A DNA stretch of 64,000 nt, from the NCBI RefSeq assembly GCF_004210375.1, contig NC_134834.1:14183857-14247856 (forward strand), given 5' to 3'. Position 1 is the first letter of the stretch, and every line of letters starts with the position of its first letter. The stretch is from Tachypleus tridentatus (lineage: Eukaryota; Arthropoda; Merostomata; Xiphosura; Limulidae). Shown here in pieces: positions 38,501-48,689 of this stretch. The position numbers and the translations under genes are program-made. A model generated the notes under the pieces. It saw only the letters and a program-made list of their open reading frames with translations, did no database searches and was not told the origin of the DNA.

Positions 38501-40270
38501 AAATTACTGGTGTTCGTGATGACGAGAAACCCACTTAAAATAAAAATGTATCTCAATAAAAGTGACCAACCATTCTAAGATACAAATTACTGGTGTTCGT
38601 GATGACGACAAATCCACTTAAAATAAAAATGTATCTCAATAAAAGTGACCAACCATTCTAAGATACAAATTACTGGTGTTCGTGATGACGAGAAACCCAC
38701 TTAAAATAAAAAATGTATCTCAATAAAAGTGACCAACCATTCTAAGATACAAATTACTGGTGTTCGTGATGACGACAAATCCACTTAAAATAAAAATGTA
38801 TCTCAATAAAAGTGACCAACCATTCTAAGATACAAATTACTGGTGTTCGTGATGACGACAAATCCACTTAAAATAAAAAATGTATCTCAATAAAAGTGAC
38901 CAACCATTCTAAGATACAAATTACTGGTGTTCGTGATGACGACAAATCCACTTAAAATAAAAATGTATCTCAATAAAAGTGACCAACCATTCTAAGATAC
39001 AAATTACTGGTGTTCGTGATGACGACAAATCCACTTAAAATAAAAATGTATCTCAATAAAAGTGACCAACCATTCTAAGATACAAATTACTGGTGTTCGT
39101 GATGACGACAAATCCACTTAAAATAAAAAATGTATCTCAATAAAAGTGACCAACCATTCTAAGATACAAATTACTGGTGTTCGTGATGACGAGAAACCCA
39201 CTTAAAATAAAAATGTATCTCAATAAAAGTGACCAACCATTCTAAGATACAAATTACTGGTGTTCGTGATGACGAGAAATCCACTTAAAATAAAAATGTA
39301 TCTCAATAAAAGTGACCAACCATTCTAAGATACAAATTACTGGTGTTCGTGATGACGACAAATCCACTTAAAATAAAAATGTATCTCAATAAAAGTGACC
39401 AACCATTCTAAGATACAAATTACTGGTGTTCGTGATGACGACAAATCCACTTAAAATAAAAATGTATCTCAATAAAAGTGACCAACCATTCTAAGATACA
39501 AATTACTGGTGTTCGTGATGACGACAAATCCACTTAAAATAAAAATGTATCTCAATAAAAGTGACCAACCATTCTAAGATACAAATTACTGGTGTTCGTG
39601 ATGACGACAAATCCACTTAAAATAAAAATGTATCTCAATAAAAGTGACCAACCATTCTAAGATACAAATTACTGGTGTTCGTGATGACGAGAAACCCACT
39701 TAAAATAAAAATGTATCTCAATAAAAGTGACCAACCATTCTAAGATACAAATTACTGGTGTTCCTGATGACGACAAATCCACTTAAAATAAAAAAAAATG
39801 TATCTCAATAAAAGTGACCAACCATTCTAAGATACAAATTACTGGTGTTCGTGATGACGACAAATCCACTTAAAATAAAAAATGTATCTCAATAAAAGTG
39901 ACCAACCATTCTAAGATACAAATTACTGGTGTTCGTGATGACGACAAATCCACTTAAAATAAAAATGTATCTCAATAAAAGTGACCAACCATTCTAAGAT
40001 ACAAATTACTGGTGTTCGTGATGACGACAAATCCACTTAAAATAAAAAAAAATGTATCTCAATAAAAGTGACCAACCATTCTAAGATACAAATTACTGGT
40101 GTTCGTGATGACGACAAATCCACTTAAAATAAAAATGTATCTCAATAAAAGTGACCAACTATTCTAAGATACAAATTACTGGTGTTCGTGATGACGAGAA
40201 ACCCACTTAAAATAAAAATGTATCTCAATAAAAGTGACCAACCATTCTAAGATACAAATTACTGGTGTTT
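23510..40270. repeat. 83-bp satellite array, ~202 copies, 16.8 kb
   Basis: The unit is TTACTGGTGTTCGTGATGAC, GAGAAACCCACTTAAAATAA, AAATGTATCTCAATAAAAGT, GACCAACCATTCTAAGATAC, AAA. Length varies by 1-6 bp, almost all in the A run before TGTATCTC. Variants cluster. CGTAATGACG is frequent at about 24270-25680. GAAACCCTCTT is concentrated at about 25350-26520. GACGACAAATCC is confined to about 37690-40140. Rearranged monomers lie at 26513-26590, 28262-28292, 29765-29775, 35025-35035 and 35700-35758. Part of the unit matches the end of the Penelope-like element at 21105. TGTATCT and AGATACA within the unit form a 7-bp inverted repeat. Confidence 0.97.
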
Positions 40271-40427
40271 TCTTATCATGTTTCACTAGATTTTTCGCAC
40301 TTGATAAGCTTTGATATAAAACAACAATATTTTCATAAATCTAGCTGAATTTTACCAATATACATTGCCTAGTAAATTTATCAGTATGAACATTTCATCA
40401 CGGTATTTTTTACTATCTCGAGCCTAA
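40271..40427. other. Short AT-rich spacer
   Basis: Non-repetitive sequence follows the abrupt right end of the satellite. No feature is supported. Confidence 0.4.
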
Positions 40428-40498
40428 TAGTGGTGGCACAGCGGAAGTTCTGCAGACTTACAATGCAAATTGAGTGAATCTTTGTAACAGGATTGGCA
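40428..40498 (+). mobile_element. SINE family B fragment
   Basis: GTGGTGGCACAGCGGAAGTT, then CTGCAGACTTACAATGC, is the family B head. The sequence diverges at the B-box position (TGAATCTTTGTAACAGG) and stops at a following family A copy. Confidence 0.5.
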
Positions 40499-40499
40499 A

Positions 40500-40745
40500 C
40501 ATTGTTTGTTTGTAAATTCGCGCAATGCTACATAAGAGTGTGTTAGTCGTCCCTAATTTTGAACTGAGAGACTAGAGTGAAGGCATTTTGTTATCATCTC
40601 TTACCGCCAAGTCATGGGCTACTAATCGGTGAATGAGATTTGACCTTTCCTTTTGTGAAGCACACAAGGTTATAATGTGCGGAGGAATATTCATAACAAG
40701 ACATGTCTCTTGTTCGTGAGATCTTAGGTTGGAGCCCCATAGACT
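40500..40745 (-). mobile_element. SINE family A, diverged reverse copy
   Basis: TTTGTTTGTAAATTCGCGCA, then GAGAGACTAGAGTGAAGGCA and TACCGCCAAGTCATGGGCTA, then GGTTATAATGTGCGGAGG, match the reverse body. The head is poorly preserved. Confidence 0.6.
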
Positions 40746-40767
40746 CCTCTCAAAACCACACACCTGA

Positions 40768-40892
40768 AGACTTGTTTGTTTGAAATTAAACACAAAGCTA
40801 CACAATGGGTTGTCTGTGATCTGCCCACAGCGGGTATCGTAAACCGGTTTATAGCGTTGTAAGTCTGTAGACATACTACTGTGCCATTGGTG
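40768..40892 (-). mobile_element. SINE family B, reverse copy
   Basis: TTGTTTGAAATTAAACACAA, then AAAGCTACACAATGGG, CTGTGATCTGCCCACAGCGG, GTATCGTAAACCGG and GACATACTACTGTGCCATTG match family B in reverse, from tail to head. Confidence 0.7.
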
Positions 40893-41150
40893 TGTGTGGG
40901 GGTGGGAATAAAGACGAAAACAAGTTAGCAGTTTTAATAGAATGTTAGGGTTAAGAAAGATATTACTGGTTTGATGATTATGCATAATAACTGAATCAAC
41001 GACGATCTAATTATTTGCTAATAATTAGTATTAATAAAACCCTTGTTTTATAAGAAAAGAAACTGAGATATTACTTTCAGTGCTCGAGCTAATAATGGCT
41101 AGGTTTTTCATCTGTTTTTTTTTTTTTTTTCGTTATTTAAAAGCCAAAAT

Positions 41151-41430
41151 GGGGCCTGGCATGGCCTAGCGCGTAAGGCGTGCGACTCGTAATCTGAGGG
41201 TCGCGGGTTCGCATCGCGGTCGCGCCAAACATGCTCGCCCTTTTAGCCGTGGGGGCGTTATAATATGTGACGGTCAATCCCACTATTAGTTGGTAAAAGA
41301 GTAGCTCAAGAGTTGGCGGTGGGTGGTGATGACTAGCTGCCTTCCCTCTAGTCTTACACTGCTAAATTAGGGACGGCTAGCACAGATAACCCTCGAGTAG
41401 CTTTGTGCAAAATTCCAAAACAAACAATAA
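41151..41430 (+). mobile_element. SINE family A, full-length
   Basis: This is a full copy running from the head CCTGGCATGGCCTAGCGCG through a B-box variant GGGTTCGCATCG, the body, and the tail CTTTGTGCAAAATTCCAAAA with CAAACAATAAAAG. A run of about 16 T residues lies just upstream (41116-41132). Confidence 0.92.
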
Positions 41431-42663
41431 AAGCCAAAAAGTGCCCTCTAATTTGCTAAATTTGCATTATATTAATGAAATAATCATTTGAATAAGGGCG
41501 TTTTGTTCTGTATCGTCATTAAGTATTTAAATAAGGGCGTACTGTGTTGATGGATAGGGCACAAATAAAACTCGTTCCGTAATTTTTTCTTTAACAACAA
41601 CAAGTCAAATCAACAAGAAATAGGCAGATAACCGAATAAAATATCTATTTTATATAGCTAGATAATGCGCTTTGAACAAAAATCAAACACACATCAACTC
41701 CAAATGTACACTCTTGTCGTTTATACACTTGAGAAAGATGCGAAAGAAGCCTCAGTGGCGCTCCCTAGCGGTAACTGTAACATTTCTGTTATGTATGGTA
41801 TCTTAGTATCGTTGTGTAACTTCATCATCACTAATATTTGTGAAATATGACTCGCTGAGCTACATACTTTTCTGTATAACCATCCCGTACAGAATATACA
41901 TCAGTTACTCACCTGAAGAACTGTTAAGCCTAGTTTTCTGGAAACTCCTAACTGGAGAGCCGAATAGCATTAATATCTCGAGAAATTAAAGAATTCCTGT
42001 AATTACAGCGAATCAAATTCTCTGTAAAATAAAATGAACCCGGATTAAATGAAAGCAAGATTGTAAGGCATTATCCATTCTGGATGATTAGTGATTTACA
42101 TCAGGCCTAAACAAGCTGTTTTCTCCAATGATTATTGTGCTTTCTTCCCCTTTACCACATTCTTGGGGACATAATCAGCGTCTGGATGTGTAATTTACTC
42201 ACATATAATTCCATCAGTAGTGAAGGTCTAAGCACATGCGCAGGCGAGGCTAAATGAAAAATTTGCTAGACTGCGGATGGACAGATCGGAGGTAGGCTGA
42301 TGCATAACTAGTACAATTTTTAAAATTCTATTTGTTGACGATTTCATTTCTTTTTCACCAGAGGAGAAATTAAAAGGAGACAGTGTGACGTAGAGGCTTA
42401 ATGCATTATTTGATTGGTTCACCCTCTACTGTGGACTGTAATTTCGTGAATATAAGGCTACTAGCATAGCTTGAGTCAGCAAATCAAATTGTCTTGTTGA
42501 TTTAACTTGAAAGAGGCTTCATTATAAATCCTTTGATTCTGGAGGTAGGGTCAGAGGAAACGGAATTGGTGGTGTTTAGAAAGGGGGTTTTCACCCCCTT
42601 TCTTCAGCAAAAGGAAGACTTAGAACAAGAATAGGGGGAATCAACAAGCAAAAAGAAATACCA
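41431..42663. other. No gene seen; perfect G5/C5 hairpin near the right end
   Basis: No exon or repeat was recognised over this 1.2 kb. A 61-codon plus-strand frame and a 64-codon minus-strand frame have no motifs. The only clear structure is the inverted repeat listed at 42579-42602. Confidence 0.4.
42579..42602. repeat. Perfect 9-bp inverted repeat
   Basis: GAAAGGGGG, loop TTTTCA, then CCCCCTTTC. The arms are perfectly complementary. It lies about 60 bp before the third 44-bp array. Confidence 0.8.
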
Positions 42664-44430
42664 GGTAGGGCTAGCAAGCTACCTTCTAATGTATCACTTC
42701 AGTGTTAGGTAGGCCTAGCTAGCTACCTTCTAATGTATCACTTCAGTATTAGGTAGGCCTAGCGAGCTACCTTCTAATGTATCACTTCAGTGTTAGGTAG
42801 GCCTAGCTAGTTACCTTCTAATGTATCACTTCAGTGTTAGGTATGGCTAGCTGTCTGCCTTCTATTGTATCACTTCAGTGTTAGGTGTGGCTAATTGTTT
42901 ATCTTCTAATGTATCACTTCAGTGTTAGGTATAATTAGCTCTTCACCTTCTAGTGTATCACTTCAGTATTAGGTATGGCTAGCTCTCCACCTTCTAATGT
43001 GTCACTTCAGTGTTAGGTATGGCTATCTCTCCACCTTCTAATGTATCACTTCAGTGTTAGGTATGGCTCGCTGTCTACCTTCTAATGTATCACTTCAGTG
43101 TTAGGTATGGCTATCTGTCTACTTTCTAATGTATCACTTCAGTGTTAGGTATGGCTAGCTGTCTACCTTCTAATGCATCATTTCAGTGTTAGGTATGGCT
43201 AGCTCTCCACCTTCTAGTGTATTACTTCAATGTTAGGTATGGCTAGCTCTCCACCTTCTAATGTATCACTTCAGTGTTAGGTATGGCTAGCTCTCCACCT
43301 TCTAATGTATCACTTCAGTGTTAGGTATGGCTAGCTGTCTACCTTCTAATGTATCACTTCAGTGTTAGGTATGGCTAGCTGTCTACCTTTTAATGTATCA
43401 CTTCAGTGTTAGGTATGGCTAGCTGTCTGCCTTTTATTGTATCATTTCAGTGTTAGGTGTGGCTAATTGTTTATCTTCTAATGTATCACTTCTGTGTTAG
43501 GTATAACTAGCTCTTCACCTTCTAGTGTATCACTTCAGTGTTAGGTATGGCTAGCTCTCCACATTCTAATGTGTCACTTCAGTGTTAGACAGTGTTAGAG
43601 CCATACCACGTTAGTGTTAGGTATGACAGGTGTCTACCATCTAGTGCACCACGTCAGTGTCAGGTGTGGCTAGGTGTCTACCATCTAGTGCACCACGTCA
43701 GTATTAAGAATGGCTAATTGTTTATCTTCTAATGTATCACTTCAATGTTAGGTATGGCTAGCTCTCCACCTTCTAATGTATCACTTCAGTGTTACGTATG
43801 GCTAGCTGTCTACTTTGTAATGTATCACTTCAGTGTTAGGTATGGCTAGCTGTCTCCACCTTCTAATGTATCACTTCAGTGTTAGGTATGGCTAGCTCTC
43901 CACCTTCTAATGTATCACTTCAGTGTTAGGTATGGCTAGCTGTCTACCTTCTAATGTATCACTTCAGTGTTAGGTGTGGCTAGCTGTCTACCATCTAATG
44001 CACCACGTCAGTGTTAGGTGTGGCTAGGTGTCTACCATCTAGTGCACCACGTCAGTGTTAGGTGCGGCTAGGTGTCTACCATCTAGTACACCACGTCAGT
44101 ATTAAGAATGGCTAATTGTTTATCTTCTAATGTATCACTTCAGTATTAGGTATGGCTAGCTGTCTACCTTCTAATGTATCACTCCAGTGTTAGGTATTGC
44201 TACCTTTCCACCTTCTAATGTATCACTTCAGTGTTAGGTATGGCTAGCTCTCCACCTTTTAGTGTATCCAATAGCTAGCTACCTTATAATGTATCACTTC
44301 AGTGTTAGGTGTGGCTAGCTCTCCACCTTCTAGTGTAGCTCTCCACCTTCTAGTGGATCAGTGTTAGGTATGGCTAGCTCTCCACCTTTTAGTGTATCAG
44401 TTCAGTTTTAGGTATGGCTAGCTGTACACC
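42664..44430. repeat. 44-bp tandem array (third), ~40 copies, irregular
   Basis: The unit is TTAGGTATGGCTAGCTGTCT, ACCTTCTAATGTATCACTTC, AGTG. It is less homogeneous than the other arrays. Variants include CTCTCC for TGTCTA, AATTGTTTATCTTC, and a subtype with ACCATCTAGTGCACCACGTC at 43615-43700 and 43990-44100. Truncated units occur near 43588-43610, 44268-44285 and 44330-44360. The array ends about 40 bp before the Tc1-like transposon. Confidence 0.93.
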
Positions 44431-44467
44431 TGTCATAAGGCCAATGAACATAAAAAAAATATGCATT

Positions 44468-45850
44468 TTGCATTGTTAGACTCAATTACTTATTTGAGTA
44501 GAGCTTCGAAAGATGAAAATAATGAAAGGGAGAAATCTTTTTTAGCATTTAATAGGGAAAATGTGAATACTATGAAATTAGCCTAAATACTATCTGGTCA
44601 AAAGTTTAAGATCATACCAAAAAGAAGTCCTAAACGGTGTAGGAAGTGCCCAACAAAAGGTCTCAGTAGTGAGTTGCACGGCTGTCATTGCAAATAACTT
44701 CAAACATTCGCTTTGGCATGGTCGATATAAGTGTTTTCAGAAGGCTGGCTGGAATGTTATTCCAAGTGGTGAAGATGGCTTCACGAAGATCATGCACTGT
44801 TTGGAACTGACGCCCATTTCTATAGACTTCCCTTGCCGTCCAACCCAAATATTTTCAATGGGGCTCAGTTTGGGCGAACAGCGTTGTCCTGATGAAAGAT
44901 CCAGTCATTTCGATACAAGCGAGAGCCTTCAGTCCGTTAGGATGCTCTCTCCAACATGTCAATGTAGCCAGCTGCTGTTTGACTCCCCTCTATAACCTGA
45001 AGTTCCATTGTTCCATGGAAGGAGAAAGGACCCCACATCATGATGAAACCTCCTCCCCTGTGTTGTTTAGAAAATGTCTCTGGTGGGATATCCTTATCAT
45101 GCCAGTAACGTATGAAGCCATCTGGACCATCCAGGTTAAATTTTTTCTCATCAGAGAACAAAACCTTCGTCCACTTTTCTACCTTTAATGTTTGGTGCTT
45201 CTCAGCAAAGTTTAACCGAGCTGTTTCGTGGTGTGGAAGAAGGCGTGGCCTTTGAAGACGTTTACGGTTTTTAAAGCCTTCCTCTCGTAAATGCCGTCAT
45301 ATTGTTCTTGAGCTGCATTCTTCGTCCGTAAGGGCCTTAATCTGGTTCGACGATCGGCTGGTGTCTTGCCGGACAACCCGTCGAATGCTTTTGCTCAACG
45401 CTGGCGAAATTTTCTTGGGCCGACCACTTGAAATTCTCGTTCCTTATCACTCAGGGTCTTTTAATAAATTTACAACATCAGTTTTACTACACCCAACCTC
45501 ACCAGTGATGACACGTTGAGAGAGACCTTGCTTTTACAGCTCGACAATTCTGCCACGTTCAAACTCTGTCAACTTTTTAACCTTTGCCATGTTTTTACCC
45601 AATGTAACACAGGAGATGTCAGTGGAAGATGTTGACAACGTTAATGCTTGAACATAAATGACAGCATTTCGTTAGGTGTTTACGGATTAACGCTTCGTAT
45701 CAGTATCGTCTTAAACTTTTGACCAGCTAGTATTTAGGCTAATTTCATAGTGTTCACATTTTCTCTAAAAAGTTTTTTTTTTTTTTTCCCTTTTCTTAGT
45801 TTCGTCATTCGAAGTTCTACTCAATTAAGTGGTTGAGTCTAACAACGCAA
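44468..45850 (-). mobile_element. Tc1-like DNA transposon with long inverted repeats, defective
   Basis: The ends TTGCATTGTTAGACTCAA (left) and, in reverse, TTGCGTTGTTAGACTCAA (right) begin terminal inverted repeats of roughly 150 bp. These include GAGTAGARCTTCGAA and, at the inner end, CTAAATACTA-CTGGTCAAAA with GTTTAAGA. The right repeat contains an expanded T run (45774-45789). A transposase remnant fills the interior on the minus strand. The element is about 1.38 kb, slightly short for the class because of an internal deletion. Confidence 0.85.
44663..45590 (-). pseudogene. Tc1-like transposase, broken
   Basis: The minus-strand start is ATG at 45590 (MAKVKKLTEFERGRIVEL). A stop follows where a Gln codon is expected (CTG-TAA-AAG), then the helix-turn-helix region, also interrupted. 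The catalytic domain includes [30 protein letters not shown] and FHQDNA. After a deletion of roughly 75 bp the text resumes at SPKLSPIENIW (Lys where Asp is usual), and a 1-bp loss shifts the frame into GWTAREVYRNGRQF. It ends in a stop near 44663. In Tc1 transposases the Asp in DExxF, the Asp in QDNA and the Glu in SPIE form the catalytic triad. All three are visible, but the spacing between the last two is destroyed and the gene is non-functional. Confidence 0.88.
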
Positions 45851-45861
45851 GTGGTGGGTGT

Positions 45862-46122
45862 TTGTTTGGAATTTCGCGCAAAACTGCACGAGGACTATCT
45901 GCGCTAGCCATCCATAATTTAGCAGCGTAAGACTAGAGGAAAAGTAGCTAGTCATCACTACCCACCGCGAACTCTTGGGCTACTCTTTTACCAACGAATA
46001 GTGGGATTGATCGTGACATTATAACGTCCCCACGGCTGAAAGGACAGTGTGACGGGGATTCGAACCGGCGACCCTCAGATTACGAGTCAAGTGTCTTAAC
46101 CACCTGGCCATGCCGAGCCTGT
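45862..46122 (-). mobile_element. SINE family A, reverse full copy
   Basis: It runs from TTTGTTTGGAATTTCGCGCA to the head complement GGGGATTCGAACCGGCGACC and TTAACCACCTGGCCATGCC, all blocks in order, with one small deletion around GGACAGTGTGACGG. It abuts the right end of the Tc1-like element within about 12 bp. Confidence 0.9.
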
Positions 46123-46821
46123 AAAACAGGGCTTGAATACGTATCTAGTATTCACATGTTAATTAAGAAACTAATCAACCAAAATTAATTTTAAGAGGTT
46201 ATATATACATATGGAAATAATTTGAATATTATTATTTCATGTTCTTTGATATTTCATCTCAGAGAAAAATTATTACGGTCTGTTAGACACGTGACATTGC
46301 TTACTAAATTGTATATCCTATATATATGAATATGTGTTTAGCATACACAAAAGGTGAAGTTTGCTTAGGAAAAGCAAATTTTCAGAATATCCTTACTGCA
46401 AAGAGATTAATTGAGTCAATAATATACGTTAATAAAATAGTGAACAAACAGCGTCAGGCACAACCCATTACTATGATAAAACGCATAAGCAGACGGACTT
46501 AATTTATTTGGTCCGATCCATTATTTTTACACGCATATTTAGCTAAAGAGTTATTACTTTGAAATAATGCCCAAAGTTTTACAAGTGTAATTTGCAGTAG
46601 AGTCAAAACCTTGTTCATAAATTGTAACTTACTTCGAACTAAGCTTAAATTTCACTTTCCATTGTTATTTTATTCTAGTTAATTATTAACGCATCTGAAA
46701 CTTTTCGAATTTATTGTGTGAAGGACTCGACATTTAAGTGCACTGTTAAACTAAAAGTAGCATAATCTTGAAGGGGGGGGGTTATTTGCTACAATAATGT
46801 TAGCCCTACAATAACCCATTA
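46123..46821. other. No gene seen; AT-rich
   Basis: No open frame, RNA or repeat is supported. A run of eight or more G residues occurs near 46774-46782. Confidence 0.45.
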
Positions 46822-47058
46822 GGCCTCGTCGGCATTTCAAACACATTTTTAAAATTATCTTTTCGAATCTCGTCAACGAACATATTTGCCCTTTTACCTG
46901 TGAAAACGTTATAATGTTCTGGTCAGTCCCACTATTTGTTGTTAAAGACTAACCCAAGAAATGGAGATGGGCGGAGTTGACTGAACATCTTCCCATTAGT
47001 CTCTGTCACCTCATAATGATGGACAACCAGCGCACGTGGGCCTCGTGTAGATTTGTAT
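46822..47058 (+). mobile_element. SINE family A, old diverged copy
   Basis: AGGCCTCGTCGGCATTTC, then TTTCGAATCTCGTCAACGAA, CATATTTGCCCTTTTACCTG, AACGTTATAATGTTCTGGTC and ATGGACAACCAGCGCACG follow the family A order with many changes and an AT-rich expansion in the head. Confidence 0.6.
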
Positions 47059-47270
47059 TTTTTGAAGAAAACTGATGGTTTCTTCAGTCAGTCCTTTAGA
47101 CACGCTAAAACTGAAATTCTTCAATATTATAGAATACGTGGACCCTAAGGGTAATGATTGGTATAAAAGCAAATTCTGAGGGTTAAAATAAATCAAGTAA
47201 ATCAATAATCCAAAGCCTCAACTTGTCTCAGATTCCAGTTAATTCGTCGGCGTCACCTACATACATATAA

Positions 47271-47546
47271 AGCCCAGCATGGCCAGGTGGCTAAGGTGAT
47301 CGACTCGTAATATGAGGGTCGTGGGTTCGAATCCCTATCACACCAAACATGCTCGTCCTTTCAGTCGTGAGGACGTTATAATGTGACGATCAATCGTACT
47401 ATTTGCTGGTAAAAGAGTAGTCCAAGAGTAGGCGGTGGGTGGTGATGACTAGCTGCTTTCCCACCTACTCTTGCACTGTTAAATTAGGGACATCTAGCAC
47501 AGATAGTCCTCGTGTAGATTTTCTCTGAATTTAAAAACAAACAAAA
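47271..47546 (+). mobile_element. SINE family A, full-length
   Basis: This copy has a clear tRNA-like head: ATGGCCAGGTGGCTAAGG and GGGTTCGAATCCC, i.e. good A- and B-box matches. All body blocks follow, ending in TTTAAAAACAAACAAAAATG. It is one of the better preserved internal promoters in the window. Confidence 0.92.
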
Positions 47547-47668
47547 ATGATCGAAAACTTCGTAACAGTAATGGAGGATATTGTTTATCACCATCAGAAT
47601 GGGTCGTTAATTAAACGTCCAGTTGCTGCTATAAATCTATGTAAGGAAAACCCTCTGACAACTGAGTA

Positions 47669-47700
47669 GAATGTTTGTTTCGAATTTCACGCAAAGCAAG
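47669..47700 (-). mobile_element. SINE family A tail fragment fused to the second 57-bp array
   Basis: AATGTTTGTTTCGAATTTCA and CGCAAAGCA are the reverse complement of the family A 3' end. The body is replaced at once by the 57-bp units, so the array boundary lies inside the SINE tail. Confidence 0.55.
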
Positions 47701-48233
47701 ATTTTGTTCTAGTCCATTTTATTATATTAGTGAGATGGTTTTTAACCTCACAACAAAACTTTGTTATAGTCCATTTTATTATATTAGTCAGATGGTCTTA
47801 AACCTCACAACAAAACTTTGTTATAGTCCATTTTATTATATTAGTCAGATTATCTTTAACCTCACAACAAAACTTTGTTCTTGTCCATTTTATTATATTA
47901 GTCAGATGGTCTTTAACCTCACAACAAAACTTTGTTCTAGTCCATTTTATTATATTAGTCAGATGGTCTTTAACCTCACAACAAAACTTTGTTCTAGTCC
48001 ATTTTATTATATTAGTCAGATGGTCTTTAACCTCACAACAAAACTTTGTTCTAGTCCATTTTATTATATTAGTCAGATGGTCTTTAACCTCACAACAAAA
48101 CTTTGTTCTAGTCCATTTTATTATATTTGTCAGATGATCTTTAACCTCACAACAAAACTTTGTTTTAGTCCATTCTATTACATTAGTTATATTATCTTTA
48201 TACTCAAAATAATTTCTTTTATTACATTAGTGA
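47697..48233. repeat. 57-bp tandem array (second), ~9 copies
   Basis: The unit is AAAACTTTGTTCTAGTCCAT, TTTATTATATTAGTCAGATG, GTCTTTAACCTCACAAC. It is unrelated in sequence to the 57-bp unit at 1633. One plus-strand frame is open through every copy (47675-48238, 187 codons), giving a 19-residue repeat with core SPFYYISQMVFNLTTKLCS. The frame starts in the SINE tail fragment and ends in decayed copies. The repeat protein is hydrophobic and Tyr/Cys-rich. I see no promoter or splice support for it being a gene. Confidence 0.93.
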
Positions 48234-48689
48234 AATAACCTATGATTGTTCACATTTCACACACGAAGAGTTACTTGTGAGAACTAAACAATTGTAGCTA
48301 CAAACATTAGCACGTGTAGGAAACAAGCACCAGAATTAGTAAGTTTAGATGTGGTGAAGTTTATCCATAGTACTTGTGGCAAGTTTCGGTGATGAACGTT
48401 CTGTGGTTTAATCCTAGATACAAACACTGTATAGATAAAGTAAATATGCTTAGTACGAGAGTAAAGCTTTTATATACTTATCTTGTATAAATAAAAACAG
48501 GGTTTTATAAATTGTCTCACTTTTCTGGTATTTAACCTCAGAGTGATTCATTTACAGATCTGATTAAGAAGAGAGACTGAGATACCAACGTTAAACGCTA
48601 AATTTGAAAACATGAACTTACTAAAATTACCGTTAAACTGAAAAAACAACAACAACTGCCAGACACTGATTTTGAGTGTTAACATAAGA
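48234..48689. other. No gene seen
   Basis: AT-rich sequence between two arrays. Nothing is supported. Confidence 0.45.

Noticed and set aside
9426..40270. Regular repeats that might suggest a CRISPR array
   Set aside because: Units are head-to-tail with no unique spacers, no cas genes are present, and the context is a eukaryotic genome with introns and retroposons.
23510..40270. Hammerhead ribozyme within each 83-bp unit (TGATGA...GAAAC)
   Set aside because: Only three bases lie between TGATGA and GAAAC, so stem II cannot form. The conserved C before TGA is also missing.
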